A stretch of DNA of 64,000 nucleotides from Bradyrhizobium sp. (GTDB lineage Bacteria; Pseudomonadota; Alphaproteobacteria; Rhizobiales; Xanthobacteraceae), in NCBI RefSeq assembly GCF_027451485.1, contig NZ_DAIDJE010000214.1:1-64000 (forward strand), written 5' to 3'. The notes under the pieces are model-generated. The model was given only the letters and a program-made list of their open reading frames with translations, did not search any database and was not told the origin of the DNA. Below, one piece after another: positions 45,160 through 55,581 of the stretch. The stretch's first letter is position 1, and every line of letters begins with the position of its first letter. The position numbers were made by a program, and so were the translations under genes.

Positions 45160-47883
45160 TTAGCCCGCAAGCAGCTGGGCTGCCACGCTGGGTGAGGCCA
45201 GGAACTGGCTTTCAAATTCCGGCACCGGTAGCGGACGGGCAAAGAAATAACCCTGGCCTTCTTCGCAGCCCATGAGCGCGAGAAGATCCGCGGTGGCTCG
45301 GTTCTCGATACCTTCGGCAATGACCGACAGTCCGAGCTCCTTGCTGAGCGCGACCGTCGAGTTCACGATCGCCGCGTCGTCGGGGTCGGTGAGCAGGTCC
45401 AATACGAAGGAGCGGTCGATCTTCAGGCCGTCGAGCGGGAATTTCTTCAGATAGCTGAGGCTCGCATAACCGGTTCCGAAATCGTCGAATACGATTCTTA
45501 CCCCGAGCTTCTGGATTCGCTGGAACGTCGCGAGCACCCGCCCTTCGTCCACGAGCAGGATATCTTCGGTGACCTCGAGTTCGAGCAGCGAAGGTGACAG
45601 GCCGGTCGCTGCGAGCACATCGGCGACCGATCGCGCGAGGTCGCCGGAATGCAGTTGTGACGGCGACAGGTTGACCCCGACGCGCAGCGGACGGCCCGAA
45701 ACTTCCCAGGCGCGTGCCTGTCGGCAGGCCGTCTCCAGCACCCAGGTCGCGATGCGCTCCGAAATCGGCGACGTGTTGACGACCGGCATGAATACGCCCG
45801 GCGATATCAAGCCGCGCTCCGGATGTCGCCAGCGAATAAGGGCTTCGGCACCGATCAATTCAAGGCTGCCGAGGCCGACTTGCGGCTGATAGAACAGCTC
45901 GAACTCGCCGCGCTCCGCGGCGCGCACGAGCTCCGTCTCAAGCATCAGGCGGCTTTCGATCTCCTCGCGAATCGAGGCCTCGAACAACACGCAGCCGCCG
46001 CGCCGCGCGACCTTGGCGCGACGAAGCGCCAGATGCGCATTGGACAAGAGCTCGCTCGCAGAACTGCCGCTGGCGGGAAAAACGGCGGCGCCGGTCGAGA
46101 GGCTGACGCGATGCGAGCGGCTGCCCGCCATCACCGGATTGCCGAAGGCCGCCGCAATGCGCCTTGCCAGATCTTCGATGCCTTCCGACGGACCGAGGCC
46201 TGATGCGGCGATGGCGAATTCATCGCCGCTCAATCGGGCGACCACGCCTGCACTGCCGACCTCGCCCACCAGGCGATCGGATACCGCGCGCAAGATAAGG
46301 TCGCCATTGGAATGGCCGAGCAGGTCATTGATCTGCTGAAAGCCGTCGAGGCCTATGATCAGCAGCGCCACTTCGCTGGTGGACGCTTCGGTAGCTGCGA
46401 TCATCGAAGCAAGCCTTGCTTCGAGCGTATAACGGTTGGGAAGGCCCGTCAGCGTGTCGTATTCGGCAAGGTAACGGATCTTCTCGGCCTCGCGCTTGCG
46501 CACCGAGACGTCGCGCAGGATCGCGCCGTATTGGATGCCGTCCGCACCCTGCCAGCGCGAAAAGCTGGCTTCGACGGGCAACACGTTGCCGTTGCGATGC
46601 CGGGCATCGAATTCGATCACCGTGCCGGCAGGCTGCGCGTGCGCCTGATGGATCGAGAACGGGGCCTCTGCATTTCCCGCGCAAAGCGTATCGAACGGCC
46701 GGCCGATCATCTCGTCGGGACTGTAACCGAAAATGGCCGTCGCGCCCGGATTCCAGACCGTGATCAGATAGTTCGAATCTGTGCAGACCAGACCGTCGCC
46801 GAGCGACATCGCGATGCGCTGAAAACGATTCTCGGCGACACGGCCGAGCAGATCGCGGATGTCGATCTCATCGAGGCCAATGGCGGCGATATAGACCGCG
46901 ATGGCGACGTGCAACAATGCCGTGTCGATGACCAGGGGAAACCACATCTGGATGAGATAGGCCGACACTTCGATGGCAACCGCCGCCAGCACCAGCACGC
47001 CAACCCGCCGTGCGGCGGATACGCGCCGCCACAGCAACATCATGAAGAGCACGAGCGTACCAAGTGCCAACACGGTCGTGGTTGCCGAGGTCCAATGCAG
47101 GATACGGCCGTGAATCATCGATTCCGCGGCCAGCGCCTGCAACGCAGGTCCGGAAACGATGCCGCCGTTGGGAATGCTGAAGCGGTCGCCAAGCTCGAGC
47201 GCGGTGCCGCCGATGATGACCTTCTTGCCCTTGATCCGCTCCAGCGCCGCCTTGTTGCCTTTCAGAACGTCGACAAAGGAAACCCTCGGAATGGTTTCAT
47301 GCTGGAGTGCGAAATCGATCAGGAATGGCGCGCGGTGCTCGTCATAATGTCCGGCGAGGACCGCGGCCATCGAGGGCAGGAATTCGCCGTCGAGCTTTTG
47401 ACCGAAACTATACCGACGCACCAGCCCGTCCGGCTCGATTGCGACATTGACAACCGCCGACCAGGAATGCGCGCCGAACGCAGCCAGTGGACGGTTGAAG
47501 AAGGTCGAGCCTTGGGCCCCGGGCTGCTTGAACGAGGGAAGCACCACCGATCCCCCGGCATGCTCCAGGGCTTCGAGGAACATCCGGTCGGACTCGGGGT
47601 CCGAGGGCGTGCTGAAGTCGACATCGAATGCGATGTCGCTGGCGCCGGCAAGATCAAGCTGCCGCAGCAACTGGGCGTGCAGCCGGCGCGGCCACGGCCA
47701 GACACCGATTTGTTCGATCGAAGGGGCATCGATGGCGACGATCACGATCTCGCCGCCGGCTGGCTTCGACAGCCAGGCAAAGCGCAGGTCGGCGAGCACG
47801 TTGCGCAGGCCGTTGTGCCAGCCCAGAACCGCCGCGATGATCACGATGGCCGCGACCAGAAGATGTGGCCGGATATGTTTCAA
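45160..47883 (-). CDS. CHASE2-PAS-GGDEF-EAL signalling protein
   Basis: The 907-residue protein has a first membrane helix (residues 7-22), a CHASE2 extracytoplasmic sensor (about 25-270), a three-helix membrane block (about 275-350), a PAS domain (about 360-470), GGDEF (about 480-640) and EAL (about 650-900). The GGDEF site reads SGDEF (RLSGDEFAIA), an altered form that can be active or not. The EAL domain keeps EALIRW and DDFGTGYASL, so cyclic-di-GMP hydrolysis is likely. It lies 42 bp downstream of the FecR gene. Confidence 0.92.
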   Translation of the reverse strand: MKHIRPHLLVAAIVIIAAVLGWHNGLRNVLADLRFAWLSKPAGGEIVIVAIDAPSIEQIGVWPWPRRLHAQLLRQLDLAGASDIAFDVDFSTPSDPESDRMFLEALEHAGGSVVLPSFKQPGAQGSTFFNRPLAAFGAHSWSAVVNVAIEPDGLVRRYSFGQKLDGEFLPSMAAVLAGHYDEHRAPFLIDFALQHETIPRVSFVDVLKGNKAALERIKGKKVIIGGTALELGDRFSIPNGGIVSGPALQALAAESMIHGRILHWTSATTTVLALGTLVLFMMLLWRRVSAARRVGVLVLAAVAIEVSAYLIQMWFPLVIDTALLHVAIAVYIAAIGLDEIDIRDLLGRVAENRFQRIAMSLGDGLVCTDSNYLITVWNPGATAIFGYSPDEMIGRPFDTLCAGNAEAPFSIHQAHAQPAGTVIEFDARHRNGNVLPVEASFSRWQGADGIQYGAILRDVSVRKREAEKIRYLAEYDTLTGLPNRYTLEARLASMIAATEASTSEVALLIIGLDGFQQINDLLGHSNGDLILRAVSDRLVGEVGSAGVVARLSGDEFAIAASGLGPSEGIEDLARRIAAAFGNPVMAGSRSHRVSLSTGAAVFPASGSSASELLSNAHLALRRAKVARRGGCVLFEASIREEIESRLMLETELVRAAERGEFELFYQPQVGLGSLELIGAEALIRWRHPERGLISPGVFMPVVNTSPISERIATWVLETACRQARAWEVSGRPLRVGVNLSPSQLHSGDLARSVADVLAATGLSPSLLELEVTEDILLVDEGRVLATFQRIQKLGVRIVFDDFGTGYASLSYLKKFPLDGLKIDRSFVLDLLTDPDDAAIVNSTVALSKELGLSVIAEGIENRATADLLALMGCEEGQGYFFARPLPVPEFESQFLASPSVAAQLLAG

Positions 47884-47925
47884 TTCCCCCGTCCCCCGGC
47901 GGGCGTTCGAGCCCGCCCTCGCTTT

Positions 47926-49044
47926 CTAGTGCTTCAGGTTTCCCCTACCGTTGCCGTTTCCGACCCCGCCGTTGCCATTGCCGTTTCCGACCCCGCCGTT
48001 CCCGTTCCCGAGGCCGAATGCGTTGCCGTTTCCATTGGCGCCATTGCCGTTGCCATTGCCTCCGATGCTTCCGGCGTTGGCGGCGGCGGCCACCGCAGCT
48101 GCCACCGAGGAGGCGCCGTTAGCTGCGACAGAGGAGGCGCCGCTCGACGCCGGGCTGGCTCCGACCGCTGCGGCTGAGACCGCATTCGCGCCGCTGGTCG
48201 AGGATGCGTTCCAGACCGTATTGCTCTGGGTGTTTCGGTTCGCGGTGCTGATCGACGCCGAGGAGCCGCGCGCGAGGCCATGCGTCACCTTGTGAAAGTC
48301 GACCTTCACTTCGCCGAGCGCCGATGAAATCCTCACGCCGGTCTGCCCAGCGGTCGCATGGATCGCCCCTCGGTTAGCGGCGCTGCGCGGGGAGGCGAGC
48401 CCTCCTCTCGGCACCGGAATGCGATTGATCGATGAAGCACGCGGTTTGCCTCGCTCGATCGGATTGAACGGGCCTGAGCCGCTGAGCACCAGACCAGGCT
48501 TGCCATGCTCAAACGCGGTCGCCTTCTGACCCGGCATCACCTGGGCGATCTGGCCCGACTTGAAGTCGGTAACTTCCACCTGCCCGCGCAAGACATCGAC
48601 GCTGGTGCTGGCGGCATTCACGGCGACGCGAAAATGCGTGCCCTTGACCACGGCGGCGAGATAGGGGGTCTCGACCTCGAAATGCTTGACGTTGCGCTTC
48701 TCCACCTCGAGCAGGATCGAGCCGGCCTGCTGGGTGATCGTCGTCGAAAGTCCGTCCTTCGCCGCAGCGGGCAGACCTATGACCGAATTCGGCGCGATCA
48801 GGATGCTTTCTTCGCCGCGCACCAGGAGCACACGGCCATTCCGCCCGGTGCGGATGGTATCGCCGGGCTTGAGTTGCTCGTCGGCCTTGAGTGACGCCTG
48901 CTGAACGTCGCCGCTTGAGATCCAGACCTCGCCCGAGGATTTGCGGACTGACCATATGCCGCCTTCGGCAGCGAACGCGTGAGATCCCGTCAAAAGTGCA
49001 AGTCCAGCCATCAACCCGGCCAGATAGTTGCGCGCCCGTTTCAT
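47926..49044 (-). CDS. FecR-domain exported protein with Gly-Asn-rich tail
   Basis: The 372-residue protein has a signal peptide (MKRARNYLAGLMAGLALLTGSHAFA), a FecR domain (about 35-180; LKPGDTIRTGRNGRVLLV, TPYLAAVVKGTHFRV) and then an Ala/Ser-rich region ending in near-perfect GNGNGGVGNGNG repeats (about 320-370). It is not the sigma-linked FecR type: there is no membrane helix in the middle. The tail looks like a flexible surface or adhesive segment. It is divergent from the TpsB gene. Confidence 0.88.
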   Translation of the reverse strand: MKRARNYLAGLMAGLALLTGSHAFAAEGGIWSVRKSSGEVWISSGDVQQASLKADEQLKPGDTIRTGRNGRVLLVRGEESILIAPNSVIGLPAAAKDGLSTTITQQAGSILLEVEKRNVKHFEVETPYLAAVVKGTHFRVAVNAASTSVDVLRGQVEVTDFKSGQIAQVMPGQKATAFEHGKPGLVLSGSGPFNPIERGKPRASSINRIPVPRGGLASPRSAANRGAIHATAGQTGVRISSALGEVKVDFHKVTHGLARGSSASISTANRNTQSNTVWNASSTSGANAVSAAAVGASPASSGASSVAANGASSVAAAVAAAANAGSIGGNGNGNGANGNGNAFGLGNGNGGVGNGNGNGGVGNGNGRGNLKH

Positions 49045-49168
49045 AGCTTTGCCCTCAGCCTTCGATCGCCCGAGGCTAAGCCGAAAAACTCAATATTGAG
49101 TGTGCAGGCCGGCCGGTTTTGGCGGCGCCCGTTAACGATTCATTGACCATGAAATCTTATGAATTTTC

Positions 49169-50968
49169 ATGCATCTAAGAGCAGTGCGGTGGAACCCGCA
49201 AACCAACGAAGGGGATGTCGTCAACGGGCCGGCCCACCGCCAGGCGGGACTCGCTGCGCTAGGGCTTGCAACCTTCTTCGTGCTCATGGCTTCGTTCCCT
49301 GCGCAGGCACAGCAGGCCGCGCCGCCGGCATACGATCCAAGGCAATTTGACCAGCGCTTCAATGGTTCACAGTCCGGATGGACCCCCTCCACGCGACCGC
49401 CCCGCCTGCGGATGCCAGCCCTGGCACAGCCGGCGACGCCGCCGGCAGATACAAGACCGTTGTTCGTGCTTCGCCACGTCTCGATCGCCGGCGCCACGGC
49501 GATTCCACCCGACCACCTGGCGAGCGTCTACCAACCTTACGTCGGCAAGAAGGTCTCGCAGGCCGACCTCGCCGCGATCGCGGCGGGCATCGGCGATATC
49601 TACCGCGCCGCAGGATTCAACCTGAGCCGGGCGATCATTCCCCCGCAGGACATCAAAAACGGATCAATCCGCGTTCAGGTGATCGAAGGCAGTATCACCG
49701 CTCTCGATGTCAGGGGCGAGGGCGCCGAGGAGTTCGGCGTGCGGCAGATGCTCGCGCCGGTGCTTGCCGAACACCCCTCGCGGCTCGGGACGCTGGAACG
49801 GAAACTACTCCTGATCAACAACCGTCCGGGCGTGCGCATCGCGGACACCACGCTTGAGGAGATCGGCACCGCCAGCGGTCATTTCCGCCTGACCGTTTTC
49901 GTCAAGACCTGGCATGTCTTTGCTTCGCTCGGCGTTGACAACCTTGGCGCCGCCGCCGTCGGCCCATGGGAAAGCTACGCGACGGCGGCATACAATTCCC
50001 TGCTCAGGCCCGGAGATACACTGGCGGTCAATCTTTCGACCACCCCCAACGACCCGCGTGAGCTCGGCTTCGGCCGATTGTCCTATGACACCCCGATCGG
50101 CGATGACGGCGTGCGCGTCGGCGTCTCCGGCATGTACAGCGACGTGTGGCCCGGCGACTACCGCCGCGCCCTCGGCGACAACACGACGATGGAAGGCTTC
50201 GAGCTTCGCGCCAGCGTGGTGCCGATACAGTCGCAGCGCTCGACGCTGACGATCACGAGCGCCTTCGACCTCAGCAACGTCTCCGAAAGCGACCTGTTCG
50301 GGACAATCTATGAAGATCGCATCCGCACCTTCGGTCTGACGGGAGACTACCGCCTCCAGGACAATTTCGGCGGCAGCAACTTTCTGACCCTGACGTGGCG
50401 GCAGGGTCTCAACGTGCTCGGCGCCTCACAAGCCGACGACGACTTCGTGTCGCACATCGGTGCTTCCCCGAGCTTCTCGGCGCTCGACGTCTGGTTCACC
50501 CGCTATCAGTCCTTGACGGATGCGTGGTCGCTCAAGATTGCGGCTGCCGCCCAGGCCGCATCCGGGCCGTTATACCTGTCGCAACAATTCTATCTTGGCG
50601 GCGCGGCGTTCGGCCGAGCATATGCCGCCGCCGAAACCAGCGGGGATAACGGCATGGCCGGCACGCTGGAGCTCCGTTTCGACCAGAAACTAAATTCCCA
50701 GTTTTTGACAGGCTATCAGCTCTACAGCTTCGTCGACAGCGGCGTCGCGTGGAACGCCGGCTACAACTATACCGACGGCATCTCGCTCACCTCGGTCGGC
50801 GGCGGCGTTCGCTTTTTCCTCGCCAACAATACGCAAGCCGATCTCGCGATCGCGGTCCCGTTGACCTACCGCTCCCCTGATAATCCCGGCCGCGACGTGC
50901 GCGTGCTGTTCTCGCTCACCAGCGCGCTCGAACTGTGCCCGTCGAGGGCGTCGAACCACTGCATGTAA
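49169..50968 (+). CDS. TpsB-type outer-membrane transporter (ShlB/FhaC family)
   Basis: The 599-residue protein has a signal segment (LAALGLATFFVLMASFPAQAQ, after about 25 residues), a POTRA domain (LFVLRHVSIAGATAIPPDHL..., then GSIRVQVIEGSITALDVRG) and a C-terminal beta-barrel whose last strand reads DVRVLFSLTSALEL. It should translocate a large TpsA exoprotein. No TpsA gene is visible on either side. The ribosome site at 49169 is weak, so the start is uncertain. Confidence 0.88.
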   Translation: MHLRAVRWNPQTNEGDVVNGPAHRQAGLAALGLATFFVLMASFPAQAQQAAPPAYDPRQFDQRFNGSQSGWTPSTRPPRLRMPALAQPATPPADTRPLFVLRHVSIAGATAIPPDHLASVYQPYVGKKVSQADLAAIAAGIGDIYRAAGFNLSRAIIPPQDIKNGSIRVQVIEGSITALDVRGEGAEEFGVRQMLAPVLAEHPSRLGTLERKLLLINNRPGVRIADTTLEEIGTASGHFRLTVFVKTWHVFASLGVDNLGAAAVGPWESYATAAYNSLLRPGDTLAVNLSTTPNDPRELGFGRLSYDTPIGDDGVRVGVSGMYSDVWPGDYRRALGDNTTMEGFELRASVVPIQSQRSTLTITSAFDLSNVSESDLFGTIYEDRIRTFGLTGDYRLQDNFGGSNFLTLTWRQGLNVLGASQADDDFVSHIGASPSFSALDVWFTRYQSLTDAWSLKIAAAAQAASGPLYLSQQFYLGGAAFGRAYAAAETSGDNGMAGTLELRFDQKLNSQFLTGYQLYSFVDSGVAWNAGYNYTDGISLTSVGGGVRFFLANNTQADLAIAVPLTYRSPDNPGRDVRVLFSLTSALELCPSRASNHCM

Positions 50969-50992
50969 ATAAATTTCGGCGGCTCCGGCCGA

Positions 50993-51376
50993 TCAGCCGA
51001 TCGCAACCCCGCCACCGATCGTGCGGTTGAGAACTTGCGTGGTTTTCTCGATCCGGTCGGCGGCGGCGTTCAGCGCGTTGGCGACCGCGATCTGCGTTGC
51101 CCTGGCGCGATCGGCCGCAACCTCCCGGACGTCCGCAAGCGCGACCAGTTCCTGTTCGAGGCTGTGGATGCGATTGTCCGCATCCTGCAACTCGTCACAG
51201 ACGGTCAGCGCCGCCATCACGGTGAGCCTTGCGTCGCCGATCTCGCCGAACTTGCCGCGCAGGCTCTGGATGCGAGACTCGAGGCTCTCGGCGAGCCGAA
51301 GCAGCCGCGTCTCCTGCCCCGCCTCGCAGGCCATGCGATATTGCCGCCCGTTGATGGTGACGTTGACATGGCTCAT
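50993..51376 (-). CDS. zapA: ZapA, FtsZ-ring regulator
   Basis: The 127-residue protein begins MSHVNVTINGRQYRMACEAGQE, the standard ZapA head, followed by a coiled coil (LESRIQSLRGKFG, VCDELQDADNRIHSLEQEL). It cross-links FtsZ filaments at mid-cell. It overlaps the preceding gene by 4 bp, so the two are coupled. Confidence 0.94.
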   Translation of the reverse strand: MSHVNVTINGRQYRMACEAGQETRLLRLAESLESRIQSLRGKFGEIGDARLTVMAALTVCDELQDADNRIHSLEQELVALADVREVAADRARATQIAVANALNAAADRIEKTTQVLNRTIGGGVAIG

Positions 51377-51693
51377 GGCATCTCTCCGGCTTCGAGCACC
51401 TCGCGGATCGCGCCGATCGCGGCATCGAGCCGTTCGGCAATCTCGCGATTGGAGCGCTCGAGCCGCTTGGTCTTGACCAGCGATCCGTCGAGTTCGTCGG
51501 CGAGACGGGCGCGATCGGCGCCGAGCGCCTGGATCCGGGCCGCAAGTTCGTCTTCGTCGCGATCAGCGTCACGCCGGCGCTCGACCGCCCGCTCAAGCCC
51601 ATCCAGCGCCGCCATCAGACGCCGCGTGGCGGCCTCGATATCGGCGAACGACTGTTCGCTGTGGTGCGAACCGTTGGCGGTTTGGTCGTCCAT
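51373..51693 (-). CDS. DUF4164 family protein, coiled coil
   Basis: The 106-residue product (start at 51693, MDDQTANGSHHS...) is almost wholly helical with heptad repeats (ATRRLMAALDGLERAVERRRD, RLADELDGSLVKTKRLERSN). It matches DUF4164, which is typically encoded just before zapA in Rhizobiales; it may act in division, though this is inferred from position only. A longer frame to 51759 lacks support. Confidence 0.85.
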   Translation of the reverse strand: MDDQTANGSHHSEQSFADIEAATRRLMAALDGLERAVERRRDADRDEDELAARIQALGADRARLADELDGSLVKTKRLERSNREIAERLDAAIGAIREVLEAGEMP

Positions 51694-51973
51694 GGATCGC
51701 TCAGCATACCCCCGGGGGCGCCGGGACGCCTCTTGCAAAATCAAGCGGTTGGAAATCAAGCATTTGGGGGAAGAAACTTACGTAACGAACAAGGCCAGCG
51801 CAACGCCGGTTCGGAACTATGCACCGCAAAGCAGGTTTTACCGTCGCAAATCGTGCCACTTCCTTTGACTTTGACAGGTGAGGTGCTATCCAGCCCTCGA
51901 CTTCCGGTTCCACGCTGAGGTTTTTGGCCTCGGCGGCCCACCCAAGCACCTCATTATCTGGCGGAATTTCATC

Positions 51974-53956
51974 ATGACGCAGGTCGATCACGTCCGTATG
52001 GCCAATGCGATCCGGGGCCTGGCGATGGACGCGGTCGAAAAAGCCAAGTCGGGCCATCCCGGCTTGCCGATGGGTGCCGCCGACATCGCCACCGTGCTGT
52101 TCACGCAATTCCTGAAATACGATGCCGCCAATCCGGCCTGGCCCGATCGCGACCGTTTCGTGCTCTCTGCCGGGCACGGGTCGATGCTGCTCTACGCGCT
52201 GCTTTATCTCACCGGCAACAAGGACATGACGCTGGACGAGATCAAGCGTTTTCGCCAGGTCGATTCGCTCACGCCCGGTCACCCGGAGAATTTCCGCACC
52301 CACGGCGTGGAGACCACCACCGGTCCGCTCGGCCAGGGCATCGCGACCTCGGTCGGCATGGCGCTCGCGGAAAAGATGCTCGCGGCCGAGTTTGGCAAGA
52401 AGATCGTCGACCATCACACCTACGTGCTCGCCTCCGACGGCGACCTGATGGAAGGCGTGTCACAGGAGGCGATCGGGCTCGCCGGCCACTGGCGGCTCAA
52501 CAAGCTGATCGTGCTCTACGACGACAACGGCATCTCGATCGACGGGCCCACTTCCATCTCCGACTCCGTCGATCAGGTGAAGCGCTTCAAGTCCGCCGGC
52601 TGGGCCGCCGAATTGATCGACGGCCACGACCAGTCGGCCATCGCGGCCGCCATCGCCCGCGCGCAAAAGTCCAACAAGCCGTCGCTGATCGCCTGCAAGA
52701 CCACCATCGGCTACGGCGCGCCGAACAAAGCCGGCACGGCCAAAGCCCATGGCGAGGCACTCGGCGCCGACGAACTGAAGGGCGCGAAGGAAAAGCTCGG
52801 CATTTCGCTCGAGCCGTTCTCGGTTCCTGACGACGTGCTGAAAGCCTGGCGCGAAGCGGGCAGCCGCGGCGCGGCCGCGCGGAGCGAATGGGAGGCGCGC
52901 TTTGGTGAATTGGGGCCGCGCAAGCGCGCCGAGTTCGAGCGCCGGCTGCGGCATGAGCGGCCGGCCTCGCTCGCAAAAGCCTTGCGCGATCACAAGAAGA
53001 AGCTGCTCGAGAGCCCGCTCAACATCGCCACGCGCAAGTCATCCGAAGCTGCGATCGATGCCATCGCCGCCGCCATGCCGATGGAATTTGTCGGCGGCTC
53101 GGCCGACCTCACCGGCTCCAACAACAACAAGCCGAAAGACGCGGTGGCCTTCTCCGCCAAGACGCCGAAAGGCCGCTTCATTCATTACGGCATCCGAGAG
53201 CACGGCATGGCGGCTGCCATGAACGGCATCTTCCTGCATGGCGGCTTTGCGCCCAATGGTGCGACCTTCCTCGTCTTCACCGACTATGCGCGCCCGGCCA
53301 TGCGCCTCGCTGCGCTGATGGGCGCGGGCGTGGTCTATGTGATGACCCACGATTCGATCGGGCTTGGGGAAGACGGCCCGACGCACCAGCCGATCGAGCA
53401 TCTCTCCAGCCTGCGCGCGATGCCCAACATGCGCGTGTTCCGGCCCTGCGACGCGATCGAGGTCGCCGAGTGCTGGGAGCTGGCGCTCAATCGCACCGAC
53501 GGCCCGACCGTGCTCGCGCTCACACGCCAGAACGTGCCGCAACTTCGCAACAACGCGCCTTCGGACAATCCGTGCAGCCATGGCGGCTATGAACTGGTCC
53601 CCTCGCAAGGGGATGCGAAGGTGTCGCTCTTTGCCTCGGGCTCCGAAGTCGAGATCGCCGTTGCGGCCCAGAAGGAACTCGCCGGGCGCGGCATTGCGAC
53701 GCGGGTGGTCTCGGTCCCCTCGCTCGAATTGCTGCTGTCCCAGCCGGAGGATCGGCAGAAGGCGATTGTCGGCAACGCGCCGGTGAAGGTAGCGATCGAG
53801 GCCGCGGTCCGCTGGGGCTGGGATGCCGTGATCGGGCACGACGGCGTTTTTATCGGCATGCACGGCTTCGGCGAGAGCGGCCCGGCCAAGGAGCTTTACA
53901 AGCACTTCGGAATTACCGCCGAGGCGACGGTTAACGCAGTCCTGAAGCGGGTCTAA
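51974..53956 (+). CDS. tkt: Transketolase
   Basis: The 660-residue enzyme has the thiamine diphosphate motif ([14 protein letters not shown] with DDN), the pyrimidine-domain [13 protein letters not shown], and a C-terminal transketolase domain ending with [16 protein letters not shown]. It transfers two-carbon units in the pentose phosphate and Calvin pathways. I start at 51974 ([15 protein letters not shown]); the extra 32 residues of the longer frame are not conserved. It leads the tkt-gap-pgk-fba run. A repeat begins at the base after its stop. Confidence 0.96.
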   Translation: MTQVDHVRMANAIRGLAMDAVEKAKSGHPGLPMGAADIATVLFTQFLKYDAANPAWPDRDRFVLSAGHGSMLLYALLYLTGNKDMTLDEIKRFRQVDSLTPGHPENFRTHGVETTTGPLGQGIATSVGMALAEKMLAAEFGKKIVDHHTYVLASDGDLMEGVSQEAIGLAGHWRLNKLIVLYDDNGISIDGPTSISDSVDQVKRFKSAGWAAELIDGHDQSAIAAAIARAQKSNKPSLIACKTTIGYGAPNKAGTAKAHGEALGADELKGAKEKLGISLEPFSVPDDVLKAWREAGSRGAAARSEWEARFGELGPRKRAEFERRLRHERPASLAKALRDHKKKLLESPLNIATRKSSEAAIDAIAAAMPMEFVGGSADLTGSNNNKPKDAVAFSAKTPKGRFIHYGIREHGMAAAMNGIFLHGGFAPNGATFLVFTDYARPAMRLAALMGAGVVYVMTHDSIGLGEDGPTHQPIEHLSSLRAMPNMRVFRPCDAIEVAECWELALNRTDGPTVLALTRQNVPQLRNNAPSDNPCSHGGYELVPSQGDAKVSLFASGSEVEIAVAAQKELAGRGIATRVVSVPSLELLLSQPEDRQKAIVGNAPVKVAIEAAVRWGWDAVIGHDGVFIGMHGFGESGPAKELYKHFGITAEATVNAVLKRV

Positions 53957-54120
53957 CGCCCGTTTCCGAAGTCCGTACGATATCGCGGCCCGCGGGTTAC
54001 GAACTTCGGAAACAATAGGGCGCTAGCCAGATTAAGATTTGGGAGAACCCTTTTCGATTTTGAAACGCCTGTGAGAATTCGCGGCAATCATGCAGGAATT
54101 TCAAATCGGCGGTACTCCTG
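53957..54120 (+). repeat. Two-module palindromic intergenic element, copy 3 (decayed)
   Basis: Module A (TTTCCGAAGTCCGTACG ... GTTACGAACTTCGGAAA, about 53963-54014) begins right after the tkt stop. Module B is represented by its right arm near 54092-54116 (gcaggaatttcaaatcggcg then gtact). The order matches copy 1 at 7063. From 54120 to the gap start I see only the ribosome site (AGAGGAG at about 54250). Confidence 0.65.
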
Positions 54121-54265
54121 ATGAGGTTGAGCTGGGCCCCGAAAAGGTCTACCTAACCTGTCATCTTTTCCGTTCCTCGCCCGGCCGAACCGGGCGAACT
54201 GCCGTCAACCTCCTTGCGGGACCCGCCCGTGAGGACGGCAAGGGCTATTAGAGGAGAAACACACC

Positions 54266-55273
54266 ATGGCAATCCGGGTCGCTATCAACGGGTTTGGCCG
54301 CATCGGCCGCAACGTGCTACGTGCCATCGCCGAGTCCGGCCGCAAGGATATCGAGGTGGTCGGCATCAACGATCTCGGCCCGGTCGAGACCAACGCCCAT
54401 CTGTTGCGCTACGACTCCGTCCACGGTCGCTTTCCCGGCACGGTGACGGTAGAGGGTGACTCGATCAGTCTCGGCGACGGCAAGATCAAGGTTTCGGCGG
54501 AACGCGACCCTTCGAAACTGCCCTGGAAGGCGCTCGGCGTCGACATCGCTCTGGAATGCACCGGCATTTTCACCGCCAGGGAGAAGGCGTCTGCGCACCT
54601 CGCCGCGGGCGCCAAGCGCGTGCTGGTCTCCGCGCCCGCCGAGAACGCCGATGCAACGGTCGTCTACGGCGTCAACCATGACAAGCTGACCAAGGACCAT
54701 CTCGTCGTCTCCAACGGCTCCTGCACGACGAACTGCCTCGCGCCGGTCGCCAAGGTGCTCAACGACACCGTGGGCATCGAAACCGGCTTCATGACCACGA
54801 TCCACGCCTATACCGGCGACCAGCCGACCCTCGACACCTTGCACAAGGATCTCTATCGCGGCCGCGCGGCGGCGATGTCGATGATCCCGACCTCGACCGG
54901 CGCGGCGAAAGCGATCGGCCTCGTGCTGCCGGAACTGAACGGCAAGCTCGATGGCGTCGCGATCCGCGTGCCGACGCCGAACGTCTCGGTGGTCGACTTG
55001 AAGATCGTGGCCTCCCGCAAGACGACGAAGGAAGAGATTAACGAGGCGATGAAGCGGGCCGCCGAGCAGCAGCTCAAGGGCATCCTCGGCTACACTACCC
55101 ACCCGAACGTCTCGATCGACTTCAACCACGATCCGCATTCCTCGACCTTCCACATGGACCAGACCAAGGTGCAGAACGGCACGCTGGTGCGCGTGATGTC
55201 CTGGTATGACAACGAGTGGGGCTTCTCCAACCGCATGGCCGACACCGCCGTCGCGATGGGCAAGCTGCTTTAA
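54266..55273 (+). CDS. gap: Glyceraldehyde-3-phosphate dehydrogenase
   Basis: The 335-residue enzyme has the NAD-binding start [20 protein letters not shown] and the catalytic cysteine in [13 protein letters not shown], with [13 protein letters not shown] near the end. It interconverts glyceraldehyde-3-phosphate and 1,3-bisphosphoglycerate. GAGGAG precedes the ATG. Confidence 0.97.
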   Translation: MAIRVAINGFGRIGRNVLRAIAESGRKDIEVVGINDLGPVETNAHLLRYDSVHGRFPGTVTVEGDSISLGDGKIKVSAERDPSKLPWKALGVDIALECTGIFTAREKASAHLAAGAKRVLVSAPAENADATVVYGVNHDKLTKDHLVVSNGSCTTNCLAPVAKVLNDTVGIETGFMTTIHAYTGDQPTLDTLHKDLYRGRAAAMSMIPTSTGAAKAIGLVLPELNGKLDGVAIRVPTPNVSVVDLKIVASRKTTKEEINEAMKRAAEQQLKGILGYTTHPNVSIDFNHDPHSSTFHMDQTKVQNGTLVRVMSWYDNEWGFSNRMADTAVAMGKLL

Positions 55274-55389
55274 TAAGTCTCATGTCCCGGATGCGATGCC
55301 GCGCGCTCGCGGTGCATCGCTGATCCGGGACCCAAGTATCGGGACCACTCCAGTATAGGCCCCGGTTCTGCACGGCGGCACCTTGCGCC

Positions 55390-55565
55390 GCTAGTACCAC
55401 CGATCTGAGTCCCTGCACGGCAAGCGGCGAGCCCGATCAGGGACTTCAGATCGATAGCGCGGTACTCAATCAATAAGTCTGCCAGGGCCCATGGCTTTCC
55501 GAAGTTCGCGAAGGTGGGCGCTGCGATGGAGCACGAACTTCGGAAGTGGGCACTCGGTGTACCCG
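55390..55565 (-). repeat. Two-module palindromic intergenic element, copy 2
   Basis: This is the copy-1 element reversed: module B (gtaccaccgatctgag ... cttcagatcgatagcgcgg, 55394-55465), linker ctcaatcaataagtctg, then module A (ctttccgaagttcg ... cgaacttcggaa, about 55495-55542) ending at gtgggcac. It lies between gap and pgk; the linker matches the copy-1 linker read in reverse. It could form hairpins in the gap-pgk transcript. Confidence 0.8.
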
Positions 55566-55581
55566 GGACAAGGAAGCGCCT

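Noticed and set aside
47926-48100. Possible CRISPR array in the repeated DNA at the FecR gene end
   Set aside because: The repeats are short tandem units in frame with the coding sequence, without unique spacers.
46312-48177. A 621-codon plus-strand frame opposite the CHASE2-GGDEF-EAL gene
   Set aside because: It is antisense to a clear multi-domain protein and has no domain match.
53957-54265. Possible tRNA or riboswitch between tkt and gap
   Set aside because: The palindrome matches the dispersed two-module element; no cloverleaf or known riboswitch core was seen.
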